DNA of 64,000 nucleotides from Rhabditophanes sp. KR3021 (lineage: Eukaryota; Nematoda; Chromadorea; Rhabditida; Alloionematidae). Positions 50,202 through 63,174 of the stretch are shown here, piece after piece. The notes under the pieces are model-generated. The model ran no database searches. It saw only the letters and a program-made list of their open reading frames with translations, and was not told where the DNA came from. The position numbers were made by a program, and so were the translations under genes. The stretch is taken from the NCBI GenBank assembly GCA_963281155.1, contig CAUJLY010000003.1:7378001-7442000 (forward strand), given 5' to 3'. The stretch's first letter is position 1. Each line of letters starts with the position of its first letter.

Positions 50202-51017
50202 TATGCTACACTCCAAATGGGCTATTGAACAAACTTTTTGTTTGGGTGATTTACCAAAGGAAGTTATTCAAATTAGCTCAGAAATCTATAATACTGCATT
50301 AATGTATTTAGAAGGAGCAACAAAAACAAGTGATTACTAGCAGTGATTATTTAGGAATGTTGTTAAAATTGGTGGCAACAGTTGCAAAAACATTTTAAAA
50401 ATCTTGCTTCTGAACACAATGGAATTATTGAAACATTCAGAAATGAAAGATTTAACAATGCACGTGGAAGCCCTTTTAGGTGAAAAAACATATTTATGTA
50501 ACAAAGGAAAAAACAGGATATAATGTTTACAAATGTCCTAATGTAATAATTGAAGAAGTTCAGTACAATGTATCTGTTAAAGGTGTTTCAAATCATTGCT
50601 ATCATAAAATTGGTATAAAAGTTAATGGAGTATGGAAAATATGCTTCAGAAGACGAGGAATCAGTTGAATTATTTGCTGACATAAAGTACTGCAATGAGA
50701 ATGAAAAGAACAATAAGCCGTCGATTTTATATGACTGTTCATCTGAATTAACAAACCTCACAACAATCCCAATCATCAATATTAGTATAACAGTTATTAA
50801 TGAAAAATGTAATCACCATGCTGCTATTCACAATAGGCTTTTCAAGCATTCAGAAATGAAAGATTCAACAATGTATATGCAAGCAATTTTACAACAAAAG
50901 AAGAAGTCGGATACACTGATTTACAAATGTCCTAAAGTGATAATCGAAGGAATTAGATACGATCCTCCTGTTATTGATGTATCAGGTCATTGTTATAGAA
51001 CTCAATTCGTTTTATAA
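50202..51017 (+). pseudogene. tandemly duplicated, broken unrecognised gene
   Basis: Two related units about 400 bp apart: unit 1 has KHSEMKDLTMHVEALL and YKCPNVIIEEVQYNVSVKG, unit 2 has KHSEMKDSTMYMQAILQQ and YKCPKVIIEGIRYDPPVID. An N-terminal frame (50202-50340) and each unit are separated by stops or frame changes, though unit 2 alone keeps 130 codons (50625-51017). Unit-to-unit DNA similarity is still visible (50433-50474 with 50847-50888). No known domain; probably a decayed internal duplication. Confidence 0.5.
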
Positions 51018-52365
51018 CACTATACATAAAACAGAAGAGGATATGATAAAAATACTCCTTTCTATTTAAATTGCTTTTAAAAGTAACGAAGTCACATTAA
51101 AATAAAATTATTTGATTTATCTTGATTCTCCAAATATGCATATATAAATACAAAAATAACAATATCGGACGTCTTTAAGACACCACTATCAAGAAAATTA
51201 TATGTGATTGTTAGTGCTAGTAGAGTATCTCCTTGTTAGGGTAAACCAAAGTGATAATTTTGACTCTTTCATGAGTAAAGTACTCCCCCATTTCCAGACA
51301 TAATTTTGACGATTAGTGCGAATTCAATAATCAAATGGACAATGGTTTATTGTTGTAGAGATATAATTATTTTGTATATAATTACATCCGACAAAACTAT
51401 CCAACCTAAAACGTCCTCATATTTACAATGGTATATTGCCTGACAAAATTTTTAAGTATTTTTTATATTTCCAACCTGCTCCCACCACCTCCCCACCATA
51501 TTTTGTGGACAGGCGCGGGTCAAGTGTTGTTCAATTTACATTTATTGGATGCAGTCAAACTTTATATCAATTTGGTTAGTCTTGATTCCGCCATATTTAA
51601 ATACACTCAAATCAAACATTTTTCTACTTTAGAATAAGTTGAGCCACCATTTTATGACAACAGATGCCACCTACTGATTCAAAATCTAATATCCAAAAGA
51701 AGTCATGTAGTGAGTTTTATTGTTGTTGTGAAAAGGCAAAAATATATAAGTCTTTGTTTTATTTTGGATATATTTCCCCCCTCTATTCATACATATATAT
51801 CACTTCGCTTTGTTAGTTTAGTTATTTCAGTTAGTTGGTAGTTTGATTAATTTGGGAATTTTTTATGAAACAAACCCGCAACATTTGATTTGTCAGATAG
51901 TAGTATTTTTTGTCAGCATAACACCTATTTACATCAAACACTTCATTCCCATACCTGATCTGATTTAATAAAAGGACATCAAGTAGTTATAAACTGTTGT
52001 TGCCTACTGAAAAAGTTTAGTTTAATTGGATTAAAATTAAAACACCATGTTATACTCTAAATAGCGCAATCTTCCTAATTTGATGTTGTCTTGTTAATGG
52101 AAAAATCCAGGCATCACTTTGAACACTATTAATTTGTATGTATATTTATTTTAATTCAAAATCGACGCTTTTATTGTGTACATTACATTTTATAGATCAA
52201 CTTATATTGTGGATTTTTATTTGGGTGCCTTAACAATACATTTTGATAGTTTGTGATTTTAGATTTACCATCTACACACTTATATTATTAACTAATATTT
52301 GTGAAGATATCAAGTATATATTCGTATTTTATTGGTATGTTTGTATAGAATAAAAAGCTTAGCCT
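51018..52365. other. intergenic
   Basis: AT-rich. A locally GC-richer stretch at about 51475-51560 (CTCCCACCACCTCCCCACC) is upstream of the glycosyltransferase pseudogene; no supported coding. Confidence 0.4.
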
Positions 52366-53516
52366 GTGAATAACTTATATACTATTATGACTAATTCGAA
52401 AAGCAAAATGAAATTTACTAATATATTCTTGAAAGTATTACTAACTTTTGTATTAATTGTTGGAATTTATTTTTCAACCATCTTTATCCTCCTCCACTTA
52501 TCTAATTTATTTGGGGGACAACGCTCACACCCAATACAAGTATATCAAACAATTAACCACCCTAAGTTTATTCTTCCTCCTCCAATTGATGGATTGAATG
52601 AGGAAATGCTGAATTCGATAGCTTATCAAATTCACCAAAGAAACTCGACTGATATTAATTATGTTACCATTGTAACTGACCATAATGCCGTTCTTGCCAA
52701 AAATTGGTTGTGTAATTTTAAACATTTAAAGGCAGACAAATTTAGTACGTCACTTTATGGTAGAGTTCTTATTATCAGTTTGTCAGAAACCTTTTGCACC
52801 AATGTGATGACTTCTGAATTGATTGGGATGAGGTGTCTTTCTATAACTTCATCCCCTCAAGCCAATTCCCAAATCACAACTACACAACAACACAAGCAGT
52901 GGAACTTATTCGTATATTCAGTACTTTATACCCTCAACAACAACATTCCAATATTTTATTTCGTCCCTGAAACGATATGCTAAAGGATCCTTATCACCTA
53001 TTCAAAAACGCAACTACTATCGATGATGCCGACATCATCTTAGTACCTAAAGAAAGACCAGACCAAATATATTATTACAAATACAAAACCAATGCTAATT
53101 TATCCTTCAAATAAATCTAAATTGTTCTTGAAAGATGCTCAACAACAAATAAAATCACTTAAGGAAAGTTATACTAACATTCGATGAATGTAGGTTTTTA
53201 AAAAAATAATAATTAATGGTGACGATTAACTAAATTTACAATATTATAAAAATAATTGATGATGGTTGCAAGGTTCAAACGGTTTGGGGTTGTGTGTCGG
53301 ACATTTGACTTCGAACAAATTGCTGACAAAACTTTTTTTGATATGGCAACCTCAAACAAACGCTCGCTTCATCCATTTCTCCTACTTAATGAATTAGAAG
53401 GTGCTAAAGCACAAAAAATAGTACCACATATGAAAAAGAATATAGTTTGGTTTTTAGATGTAAATGAGAAGTGTGGAGGTGTCAAAGATACTTTTAATTT
53501 CTATCTAGAAGAATGA
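52366..53516 (+). pseudogene. broken type II membrane glycosyltransferase-like gene
   Basis: Looks like a nematode nucleotide-diphospho-sugar transferase (the Nucleotid_trans/DUF273-like group). A short cytoplasmic N-terminus and one membrane anchor (TFVLIVGIYFSTIFILLHL) are followed by a luminal domain with YVTIVTDHNAVLAKNWLC and then IPIFYFVPETI. One base appears lost at about 52979, after which the expected LKDPYHLF continues in another frame; a second frame change falls near 53102, a stop follows, and the C-terminal part (HPFLLLNELEGAKAQK...VWFLDVNEKCGG) lies at 53256-53516. All domain parts are thus present but in different frames. Not expected to make enzyme. Confidence 0.65.
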
Positions 53517-53628
53517 ATAGGTTCCAAAATGCAGTAAATACTATATTCAAATAGTTTATATGGGTTGATTGACTTGATAATATGGTGTAATTTAGTTGTG
53601 TTTTGTTAATTAATAAAGTAATACTTAC

Positions 53629-53847
53629 ATGTTTTATGTTTTCCGTAATCGCCAATATTTTCGTTGCCATTTTTGAGAAGGCAGAGACATGGAATTGGAC
53701 TGACTTGGTTGGGATTGCCATGTCCCATACGATTAATTCTTCACGATGTGATAAGAAGGATAATAATTTGATTGTTTTGTTTAGGGCAGAATGTGGATCT
53801 GTTATGTCGATTGATTCATAAGAAGGTTCTATTTGTTGGGCATTATC
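53629..53847 (-). CDS. coding-like exon downstream of the ETS domain
   Basis: A fully open stretch with good ends: acceptor AAACAG (or AATAG at 53829-53830) and donor CAT|GTAAGT at 53629. It reads SYESIDITDPHSALNK, then SFLSHREELIVWDMAIPTK. With the AATAG acceptor it joins the ETS exon in frame after SGG, giving the ETS protein a C-terminal extension; with the better acceptor the ETS frame ends almost at once. It may therefore be an alternative exon of the ETS gene. Confidence 0.45.
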
Positions 53848-53881
53848 CTGTTTAAAAATAAAATGACGTGCGTTAAATTAT

Positions 53882-54892
53882 TTACAAACCTCCACCTGAA
53901 AATGGTTTATATCCAGGAGAATGAGTTTGTTGGGTTAAGCCTTGAAAATCAAACTTATAAGCATATCTTTTTCCGTGAACTTTTGTCATGATACTTTTAT
54001 CATAATAATATCTCAATGCTCTGCTTAATTTATCATAATTCATATGGGGTTTCGATTTGCGCATACCCCAAAGCTTTGCCACTTCATCAGGGTCAATCAT
54101 TTTAAATTCGCCGAATGGTCCTTCCCATGTGATAAAATGACCAAAATCTTGAGGCCTTCCCAAGAGTTCTAATAGAAATTGCCACAATTGGACTTGTGTT
54201 CCCATTTGACTTGCCGGGAATTGATTCAAGAAGGCTTGCAAATAAGTATACCCTTAAAATGGAAAGATGACTAATTAAATAGAAATCTTTAGAATTACCT
54301 TCAGTCATGGCTGGGTCAAGCGGAAGTTGAGAAGAGGCTGAACGTTGCCTTTTTGTTGATTTCTTTTCCTTTTCTAATGATTTTTCATTTTTGTGTAGCT
54401 CTGTCAATTCTACTTGGCATGGGTTGATTGGAATGAGTTGCTGATTTTGTAATGGATCTGGGCAATTGAAAGATTCTTGATTATTTTTAACTACTTCACC
54501 ATTTAATCGCGATGTTGTGAAGGTTTGTCTAAAAACAGTCAAAGGATCGTTTAAAATGGTATGTTGGTGTTGGTTGTTGGTACAAAGGGAAGGAGCGATA
54601 GAAAAAGCACTTGTTCTAGGCAAATGTGCCCTTTCCAAATTATGAACTGTATCCGGTATTGCCTTTGAAGACAAGTCAAGCAATGATTTTAATGTGGGTA
54701 GAGGAGTATTGTCGTCCCCAGACAAAGTACCTTGAAGGGCAGAGGGAAGTTGTTGCGGAAATATGTGATCGAGTGTATTGAAATAGTTGTTGAAGTTGTT
54801 TTGGCCTAAAATTTAAATTATAAAAGAAAATGATGGGAGCATTTTTATGGGTAAATATAAATGTATACAACAACTTCTTAATTCTTACTCAT
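53882..54892 (-). CDS. ETS-domain transcription factor (ERG/FLI/FEV type)
   Basis: Nuclear DNA-binding protein of about 293 residues. Exons 54892-54889 (only ATGA), 54805-54299 and 54252-53882; all joints keep frame. The four-base first exon is supported by a perfect GTAAG donor. N-terminal 170 residues are polar and disordered with a basic [10 protein letters not shown] patch. The ETS domain runs about 188-275: [38 protein letters not shown] and then the recognition helix [38 protein letters not shown] after the helix is typical of the ERG/FLI/FEV subgroup (C. elegans AST-1 and ETS-5 are the candidates). No Pointed domain is present. The 3' end is uncertain because of alternative splicing into 53629-53847. 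Confidence 0.88.
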
Positions 54893-55726
54893 ATTCAGTC
54901 TTAAAATGTATATGTTCTCTTAAACAAAACACTTTACTAGTCAAAGGTATGAACCACTTTTTCGCTCCACAAGATCCGCCGGAAATGTGTGATGGTTGAG
55001 AGACAAATTTGGCTTGCCGTTTTAAGCGACAAATCAGGAAAAAGTTTGCTTTTAAACAAATGCACCTTTGCTAATGTAAGTGTTGAATAATATAAAAAAT
55101 GCCGGCAAAATAAAGGAAATTCTAGTTAGGTTGAGATTCAAATGGAAATAATATATATTTATTTGCCTGTGATGCAGTGACTTCAAATGATGATGACAAT
55201 CATAAATGAAGAATGAAAAAGGTGACATAACATATTTTTAATTACAAAAGATTAAAACGAGCTTTAATATATTTTTATCCCATTCAAAGACACCATTCAT
55301 TCACTCATTTACAAATGATTTTGGGTTCTATTTGTAGGCTTATAAAATATATATCCTTCCGTTTGATTTTTGTTGTCTTTACCGTACCATATATTTTTGA
55401 TATGCACATATAATATTTATATTCACTTTTATATTAATATTTGGCTCTGAAAAAGAAAGTGCACTTATTCATATTATCATGAACACTAAGCTGCCCATAT
55501 AATTTTAATTAAAGATTAGCTGTGAAGAAGGTTATATCGTTACACATTATATCATACATTTTACATATTTATTATTTCATAACTAATACAAAATGGTAAA
55601 AAGAAAAAGTATGCAAGTAAATTAGTATATCTTAAAATAACTATTTAATTGTTACTACATTAAAGTAAACATCTTAAAATAAAAGTTAGAATAGAAGTAT
55701 GATTATGGTACAATAGAAATGTTAGA
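54893..55726. other. intergenic
   Basis: Spacer between the ETS gene's 5' end and the 3' end of the lipase gene; no supported gene. Confidence 0.45.
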
Positions 55727-58560
55727 CTATAAGTTAATATTGTTTTCAGGTATGTTGAGAGCCTTAAGGATAAGATCCAAGCAAATGTCTGAGCCACGTT
55801 TACATTCAGGGGATACGAGAGTAAAGTTAAGAAAGCCATGAGATAAATTATCCAACAGTTTGACACATTTAACTGGCCCACCAGCTAAGCGTACTTTTTT
55901 TGCGAAGGCAATAGTGTCATCTAAAAGGGGATCAAGATGACATGCAACAAAGTACATTGGAGGAAGGTTGCCAAGTTCTTCATCTGATGCGTACAAAGGA
56001 GAAATTTCTGGTAAACGTGGAATTTTCAATTTAAGTAGTTTATCTAAATTTGAATGTTTACATTCTGCTTCTTTCAATTGAATTTCGGCCGACATTTGAG
56101 GGGTCATCGTGGCAGCTCTGCTTAATTTTTGCTTGTCTCCTGATCCAATTGGTTGTTTCTCCGATTCGAACCATTCTGTAATGTTATCCATCGCATAGTT
56201 GGCAGCCATTGAAGCTGTGTGTGCAAGAGATTGGCTTAATGTTCTTTTCTTGGGAATGATTGTGTTATCGTTAACTTCATTTCCTTTGATGGCGGGTGTT
56301 TGTCTGATACCGGTAATATTGTTTTCTGAAATCGACCCAGCAGAAACTCTTGTTGTGGCAGTAATTTGTTTGTTGAACATCTGAACGGAGTGATCGGAGT
56401 CATTAAAAGGATCATCTTCGTTGTTGCTTTCATGAACAGTAATTTCGTTGTTTTGAAAGGGAGTTGAAGAGATTGAGGAAAGAAAGCCTGTTGTAGCACT
56501 CTTTGTCAGAGTTTTTTTGGGATGTACCCCGTTTTGCTTGGCTTCCGGTGCAATGGTCCTGAAACATTATAAATAAATCATCAAGATATTGTAATTACTT
56601 ACATACTAGTCAACTCATTAACTTTAAAGAAGTCAACTAACGATTGATCGAAATTCTCTAAAGAAAGCACAATACTATCTGGATCTCCCCCAACTTGAAC
56701 ATTTTGAGTTCTATTAAAAGCTGAGCCGTCTAGTTCATCGTCAATAAATGTCGCAGACGCCATATCCTGAGTATCATCAATTGGGATTGTTTCGTTTGAA
56801 ATGCCCGAGTCGGACTCTTGATTTTCTGAGTCAGTAATCTGTTCGGATTGGTCCGCAATATTTGAAATATTGTAAAAAGCTACGACATTGTCTGAGGAAG
56901 AATCGAATTTAAAAATGTTCCCAATTTGACCATTCTTAACCTCATCGAAATACTCTAATAATGATTTATGGCCATTCGAGTTCCCAGGTGGCACATCTTG
57001 CTCTTGTTGCTTGTCTGATTCCGTAAAGATATCCGTATGAAGGGGAAGCTTGTTGGCATCTAAGTCTCCCATTGTATAAGCAGCCAAACATCTCAGCAAA
57101 ACTCCCATATGAAGTAATGGATCCATAAAACTAAGCAAGCGTGATGGGGAAGGCAAATACTGAAACAAGTATGGAGTATAAATGGGCACAATTCCATCTG
57201 GCATCCTTTTGACATTAAGCTTAATGAGGCGAAGAGCGACAGACGTACATAAATTGCCCCCTGCTGAGTCTCCCACAAAACAAATCTTTTCTCCAGTCCA
57301 TCCAAATTTTTCAGGGTAATTCAACATATACGCATAACTGTACAAAACTTCCTCCGTTGGTCTTGGGTACGCATTTTCGGGAGCTAATGAGTAGTCGATG
57401 GCAGCAATTGGGGATGTTTGATTGTTTCGCCCAAGCCCTAAGGTAACATTCATGCGATTTGGAAGATGTAGCGACGTAACCGCCACCATGGCAATGCACG
57501 ATTAAGTATGGCGATAATGGTTGCTTGTTACCAATACCAACCCCACTTAAATGATACCTATGAACAGAAGACAAAATTCTAACTTTGACAGGTCTGAACC
57601 CAGTATGAGCCGTTGGTTCTGGAATATAAACTCGTCCACCATCTTTAGTCTCCAATGGAAGGGGACCATGCGATCCAATCTCACGGACTTCGCAGATTGC
57701 CATTGCACTTCCCATCCATTTGGGGTATGTTCCAAGTTCGGGTAAATTCCAGAATCCTTTGCAAAACTCTAAGTCTGCTTCCCTGGTAATTTTGACTGAT
57801 CCTAGAAGCTCTTTCTTCAGGTGACAGTATGAACTTGGCAGAATTGATAATTGACCCAATAGGACCACTTCCTTTTTCCCACGACAAACTGTATGTGGCA
57901 AGAAAAATGCCAATGACTTTAAACATTTTGCTTACTGAAGGACAAAATTGAAATCCAAGTGGTCTAGAATAGAAACAAGATGCATCTAACGACTCAATGC
58001 CTTTGAAAACACCAAAATAAGGTGTGTAATCTTCTTTGTCGATTGGAGGAAAGAGGCTGTCGTTGGTGTCGTAAGGAATACTCCCGATTAGTTGTTGCGA
58101 CGCCAATATCCAAAATCTCAGTACAGCCATATAATTTTCGACTTCTTTGCAATAAAAAGACACTCTAAACATGATACTGCTTTTGGTGAGTGAGCACGAT
58201 CTAAGGACTGAGATGATATGCAAGACCACGGTATCGCAAACACACACCAATGACCTAAACCCATTACCAGGCGTATTTTCATCAAAATCGAAGTTCGGGG
58301 CAAAGTGGTTCATTTTTGGTCAGTAATTCGTATGCCATTTCAGAATACTCCACTATTTCTTTACATGATGCCACAAGTCTCTTCGAGTATAGGTTGGTAT
58401 TGTCGGTAGAAAATTGATCAATTGTCTGGGAGCATAACTAAACGGAAACCATCAAAATACGTTTCAAAAGTAATGATGACAAATGACTTACTTGTTGAAT
58501 TAGTTTAAACACTGCTTCTCTATTGACTGTTAAACGAGGTTGATTAATTCCTGACAGCAT
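55727..58560 (-). CDS. hosl-1: hormone-sensitive lipase, frame broken three times
   Basis: Cytosolic neutral lipase releasing fatty acids from stored diacylglycerol. Exons: 58560-58492, 58437-56603 and 56558-55727. The N-terminal HSL domain (FDFDENTPGNGFRSLVCVCD), oxyanion motif HCHGGGYVA, nucleophile GDSAGGN and acid/base residues (DPLLDD, then LSHGFLNF) are all present, so the catalytic triad is complete. About 190 residues of polar, disordered insert sit between GDSAGG and the C-terminal half, as in animal HSL. The frame, however, changes at 58313-58317 (A run), about 57794-57800 and 57410-57413 (C run), each by one extra base. Either the gene is recently dead or the assembly has indel errors; no intron or frameshift signal explains it. 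Confidence 0.85.
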
Positions 58561-59037
58561 TTGATTCTAGGTTAAATTGTAAGAACTGCGAATGAGTTGC
58601 TCCTAAATAATAAAAGGGATTATTTAATGGCATAACAAATATTAAAATGACAGCGTGGACAATCAACCCAAAATGGTTTAAAGCGCTCAGTACTGTCACC
58701 CTATCGCAGAATGTTTTGGAAAGGCGTTCCTTCCCAAATTAAGTTGATGAAACAAGGGCAGAATAACGGTGACAACAAATATTACACTTATAAAGTAATT
58801 TCATATTGATTGTTTTATCTGTGATTAGTAATTCGAGTAAAAAATAATTATATTCACATATTTGGAGGATTATATTAAGTTATTACAATGTAAATGAATA
58901 TTTATTAATGTTACCAACACAAATCAAATAAATAAAAGGGCAAGAAATTTTGAATAGAATTCGACTAATTAAATAACATCCCCCATAAACTATATTTGCC
59001 AAAACAAAACTGTGAAAACATTATGTAAATATGATTG
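58561..59037. other. intergenic, nothing seen
   Basis: Upstream of the lipase gene; an acceptor-like AACCTAG just before its ATG suggests trans-splicing. Confidence 0.4.
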
Positions 59038-59525
59038 CTATAACCACATACTAGCTAAGACTTCCGCTTTGTCAGACGAGCACGGTTCTAACCATGAAGT
59101 CCCACCAACATAGATCTTAGAGCTAACGCTTACCACATACCCAACACCACTGCATTTTACATTCTTATCGTACGACTTGATTGATCCGTCAATGAAAGCA
59201 AATGAGGAAGTAAAATGAGAATTGGAATCTAAAAACTCTATAAACATTTTCTCTGTCACTACTGAGTCTGTAATGGGAGTTGAGGCTGGAGCTAGGCTGA
59301 ATATGGGAGGATTTGACTTGGGAGATAATGAGCATGGTTGATGAGTCGAAGAATTGGCTGGCTGTGGAAGTGGAAACCAATCCTCTTGAAGGTGATTATG
59401 GCCAATTGGTTGTTTTAGCAATCGCCCCAATCATGTTGAAGTATCACGCCCCTGCCATCAAAACAACAAATGAAACGCATGAAGCCTATGATCAAGTAGC
59501 CGACATAAGACTGAGAAGTTAAAGC
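59038..59525 (-). mobile_element. RNase H-like fragment of a retroelement
   Basis: Minus-strand frame 59430-59038 contains FAFIDGSIKS, GVGYVVSVSSK and later SSDKAEVLASMW, the order of the RNase H residues D...E of reverse-transcribing elements (D-G-S, then A-E-x-x-A). The preceding sequence (to about 59525) continues coding-like in another frame (GRGVILQHDWGDC). The enzyme's C-terminal part and any reverse transcriptase are missing, so this is a dead fragment, probably of a LINE. Confidence 0.6.
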
Positions 59526-59884
59526 TCCAAAATTTAAATAATAACCCAATTCCCTACATTTACAAACATTCAATTACCTTTCATCATAAATGTAGATTTA
59601 AAATCACCCACCAAAGCTTTAACAAAGCATTTGAATTGTCAAACATGTAATATATGCACATCAGATAACAAATACAAAAAATTGTTTTAAGCTTTAAATG
59701 ATTGATTTGTCATTAAACTAGTTTGGATCAAAAATACTTTTATTTTTTTGAAATTTGTCATTACCACAAATAAATATATAGTTTTAGAAATATAAAAATT
59801 ATGGCAATATTAAGGTTGGTTTTGAAGATATTGAGGGTTAGTTAATGTTTTCTTTTTTAGTGGTTACAAAGATACACTAAGCAA
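59526..59884. other. intergenic, nothing seen
   Basis: AT-rich spacer. Confidence 0.4.
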
Positions 59885-61658
59885 TCAAATACCTATTTGA
59901 GTTCTTTTTGAGGAGATGAAGACACGATTTAGAGAATCTAGGGATAGGGGAAATAATTCTTTGACGTAATAAGCTGAGGCAAAAAAGCTTATTAGGAGAA
60001 GGAAGAATAGAATTATAAATATTTTGAGTATAGTATTGTTTTGTTTCATTTTGGCAGAAGTTACGATGTTTTCTTCTTTTTCAGTTGATTGAAGATCGGC
60101 TACGTTGGCGACAGAGGTCTTTAACTTTTCGTAATTCCTTCCAAGGACATCCGAATACTCTTTAATAATTTGAAGCTCTTTCACCAAATTTTTGATCTCT
60201 TTTTCTTTTTCGTCTTTGCTGCTTTTTAGATCCTTGTTTTCTTTTAACAGCGCATCTCTTTCTCTATTTAGTGTATCAAGGCTTTTCTCATTTTTATCAC
60301 CATTCTTCTGGACTTCCTTAATTTTTCTATCCTTTTCTTTTACTGATTTTTGGAGAATGGAAATATAATTTACATGTTCAGCAATGAACTTATTGGCATC
60401 TACCAACTTCTTTTCTATTTCTTCTTGGCCTTCTTTAAATTGATCTAATATATGAATAGCCATTTGTTTATTTCTCAAAGTAGGAGAACTAACGGTGGCA
60501 TATGGCTGCTGATTTTCTTTACTCGAAAACAAAATGTCACCTATTCCATTTAAGAAAGAGTTTGCTGAACCATTTTTATTTGATCCATGATTTCCTAGAT
60601 CTGAACAATTTATTGCACCATCCTTATACCTTTCTTCATAGGGACGACAGTAATCTCTGTATTGAGTAACTTTAAAATTTAATTCACAATTTGCATCACA
60701 TAATTCGTCTATATTTTTCTTTTTACTTTCTAATTCACATTTTAATCTAATGAGCTCCTTTTCCTGGACCTCAATTTTGTTGTCTTTCTTTTGAATCTTA
60801 ATCGCCATATCTTGTTCAAACTCCGCAAATTGATTTTTTTGATGTTCAAATTGACTCGTTAAGACCTCAAACTGCGTAGCATCAAACACCATACTCTTGC
60901 AAACATCTTCCAAACCAACCATCTTATTCTTGATGTCCAAATTGTCTTTATAAAGTTTTATCAAATGTCTGTGGCACGTTTTGACTTGTTTATTTAATTT
61001 CAAATTATCCATTTCTAACTCGATCATTCCAGTCAAATCTCTACCAATACTTGAATCTAAGACAACTGTACTAGCTGTTGACAAAGGGATGTTACTAATC
61101 TTGGTAAGAGCATCATCAATCGTTAATTTAAATTGAGACGGTATATTGGATAATAATTTGGATTTGGGGAACTTTTCGTAGGCGATATACAGGATAAAAT
61201 ACATTAATTCAGCTATTTCCTTTGGATCTTTTTCATAGGCCAGTTTGGAGATGTTCAGCAAATGATCCATTGAGAGACAAATGTCCTTTTTCAGCACTTC
61301 TTCGTAGTAATCAATTACAGTCATCCAAATTCCTAGTAAGCGAAGACATTTTCTCCGGTCAGTTAGTTCTTTGCACATCAGGCTAGGAGTTGTTTCATTG
61401 AATAGTTTGTACATGTCTTTTACAAATATCTGATCATCGAAATGATTTGGATCACTTAATACAAATTAATTACAATTTATTATAACAAGATCAAACATAC
61501 GCTTTGTGTAGTAGGATAACGAGCAACTCTCCAGACAAAATATTCTTCAAGTTAAATTGGGGTTCTTCTTCCATTGGCGGTGCTAATGAAATAATCTGGT
61601 CAAAAAGAAACTTCAGCATCAATTGCTCTGCATCCTCTGTTTCATTTGTTAGTCTCAT
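59885..61658 (-). CDS. zyg-12: Hook-family coiled-coil protein with C-terminal membrane anchor (ZYG-12-like)
   Basis: Probable nuclear-envelope linker: in C. elegans ZYG-12 ties centrosomes to the nucleus through dynein and a KASH end. 575 residues in two exons, 61658-61501 and 61454-59885. The start is well fixed: TTTTAG and then CA come directly before the ATG. Residues 1-160 are a Hook-type domain (HKADPNHFDDQIF, then LLGIWMTVIDYYEEVLKK), followed by long coiled coils (about 170-500). A single hydrophobic helix (LKIFIILFFLLLISFFASAY) lies at about 527-547, leaving 28 residues to the end (YVKELFPLSLDSLNRVF...). The short tail lacks the PPPx KASH terminus known from vertebrates, but ZYG-12's own tail is also divergent. 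Confidence 0.75.
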
Positions 61659-63174
61659 TGCTAAAATCAGATAAAAGTTAATATGTTTAATAGCAGAAAT
61701 GTTTATATGAATAAATGTGAATGTGGATTTTGTTAAAATGATAACAATGGAACATGCATAGATAAAAGCAACCAACAAATGACAGGGGCTATTGTCATCA
61801 TCCCTAGTCCAGCATACCCCATATACCCTTCAAAAATGGCATAATAAGTAAACAATAAGCATAAGAAATATGAATAAGGAAATTAACGAACGGAAACAGG
61901 ACACTCATGTCTTGAGCAAACTTTGAACAGGAAATCTTAAGAAGATTTTTGGTCATATTAAATTGAATAAATAAATATGTCTTAAAATACTCTTCATCTG
62001 CCAATTATGCCATACAACTACTAATTTATGCCAACAATTGGTAGAAATTAATTACCCAAAGTATCTAGTACTAATGGTCACAATGCGTCTTACTAGTCTT
62101 TTCTAATAGTAATAATAACAATTGAATAATAATGATTACATCTACACACACGCTTATACAAAGTGGGGTAAAAAGCGTAATATCTAACAACAACAAATTG
62201 ATATTATTAAATAAAGAAAAAAGATCATTGGACATATCATACAATTAAAAGTATTTTATACTTATTGACAGAACAAAGATAAATTAGATTTAGAAAGTGA
62301 TTAAAAAATGTAGACTTTACTGCAAAACCCTAACCTATTAATAAAACACTTGATGATGGGTTTTGATTGATTTAGCTTTTAATAGTTATCTGGCCATTTG
62401 CGTGACTAATAGTGGTCAATTGTTCCTCAAAAAACATTGCAATTTGAGACATTGTAGGGAAGGTTCTACTCAAAAATATAAAAATAAGTACGATTTGGTT
62501 AGGTTGTCGCTTTTGTTTCTTTTTGAATACTATCCTTTTTATCTGATTTTTTACAAAATACTACTCATATCATATGCTTAACGTGAAATTCTGCAAAACA
62601 TAATCAAAAAGAGTCCACAATTTTACATAAGAAACTTGATTATCCATTAAATTAAAAGTTCTCTCCAACCCAATTCTAAATTATTATGTTGGTGGTACTC
62701 AATAGTAGGGTGTCTTCTCAATTGCTAAAACATCTTCTTGCCCCGTTCAAGTCAAACCAAAGAACAGATGTTATTTGTACACGATAAAGAGCAAACGAAG
62801 AAAGTTGATTGTGTTTAAAAGGATATGACATACGGTGACGCTTGACCATTACCATTCGCAGTAAGAGGTTGGGTTGTTTTCGGAAAAAATAATGTAGCCG
62901 GCATGAGTCATTCAAAAAGTTAGATGATTTGTTTTGTGTGAATCAAATTAAGAAATGGGAGTCAGATCAAAGGTTATGTAAGGTACGTACATTTCAAATG
63001 AATAAACAATTGTGAGTCAGATCAAAGTTTAAATTATTTATTTTGATTGTATATAAAATGATTTAGATTTTTTTCAATTGTTTATAATAATAGTCATTTC
63101 TCAATCTAATTCATTTATTGGTTCGTTATGATATAAAAATACAAGCATGTATGAGGTGAAAGCAAGTTAGAATT
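61659..63174. other. intergenic, no firm gene
   Basis: AT-rich. Short open frames at 61804-62004, 62363-62581 and 62718-62915 have no coding support. Confidence 0.4.

Noticed and set aside
59313..59522. Plus-strand frame over the RNase H fragment
   Set aside because: The minus strand carries the RNase H residues; the plus frame has no family.
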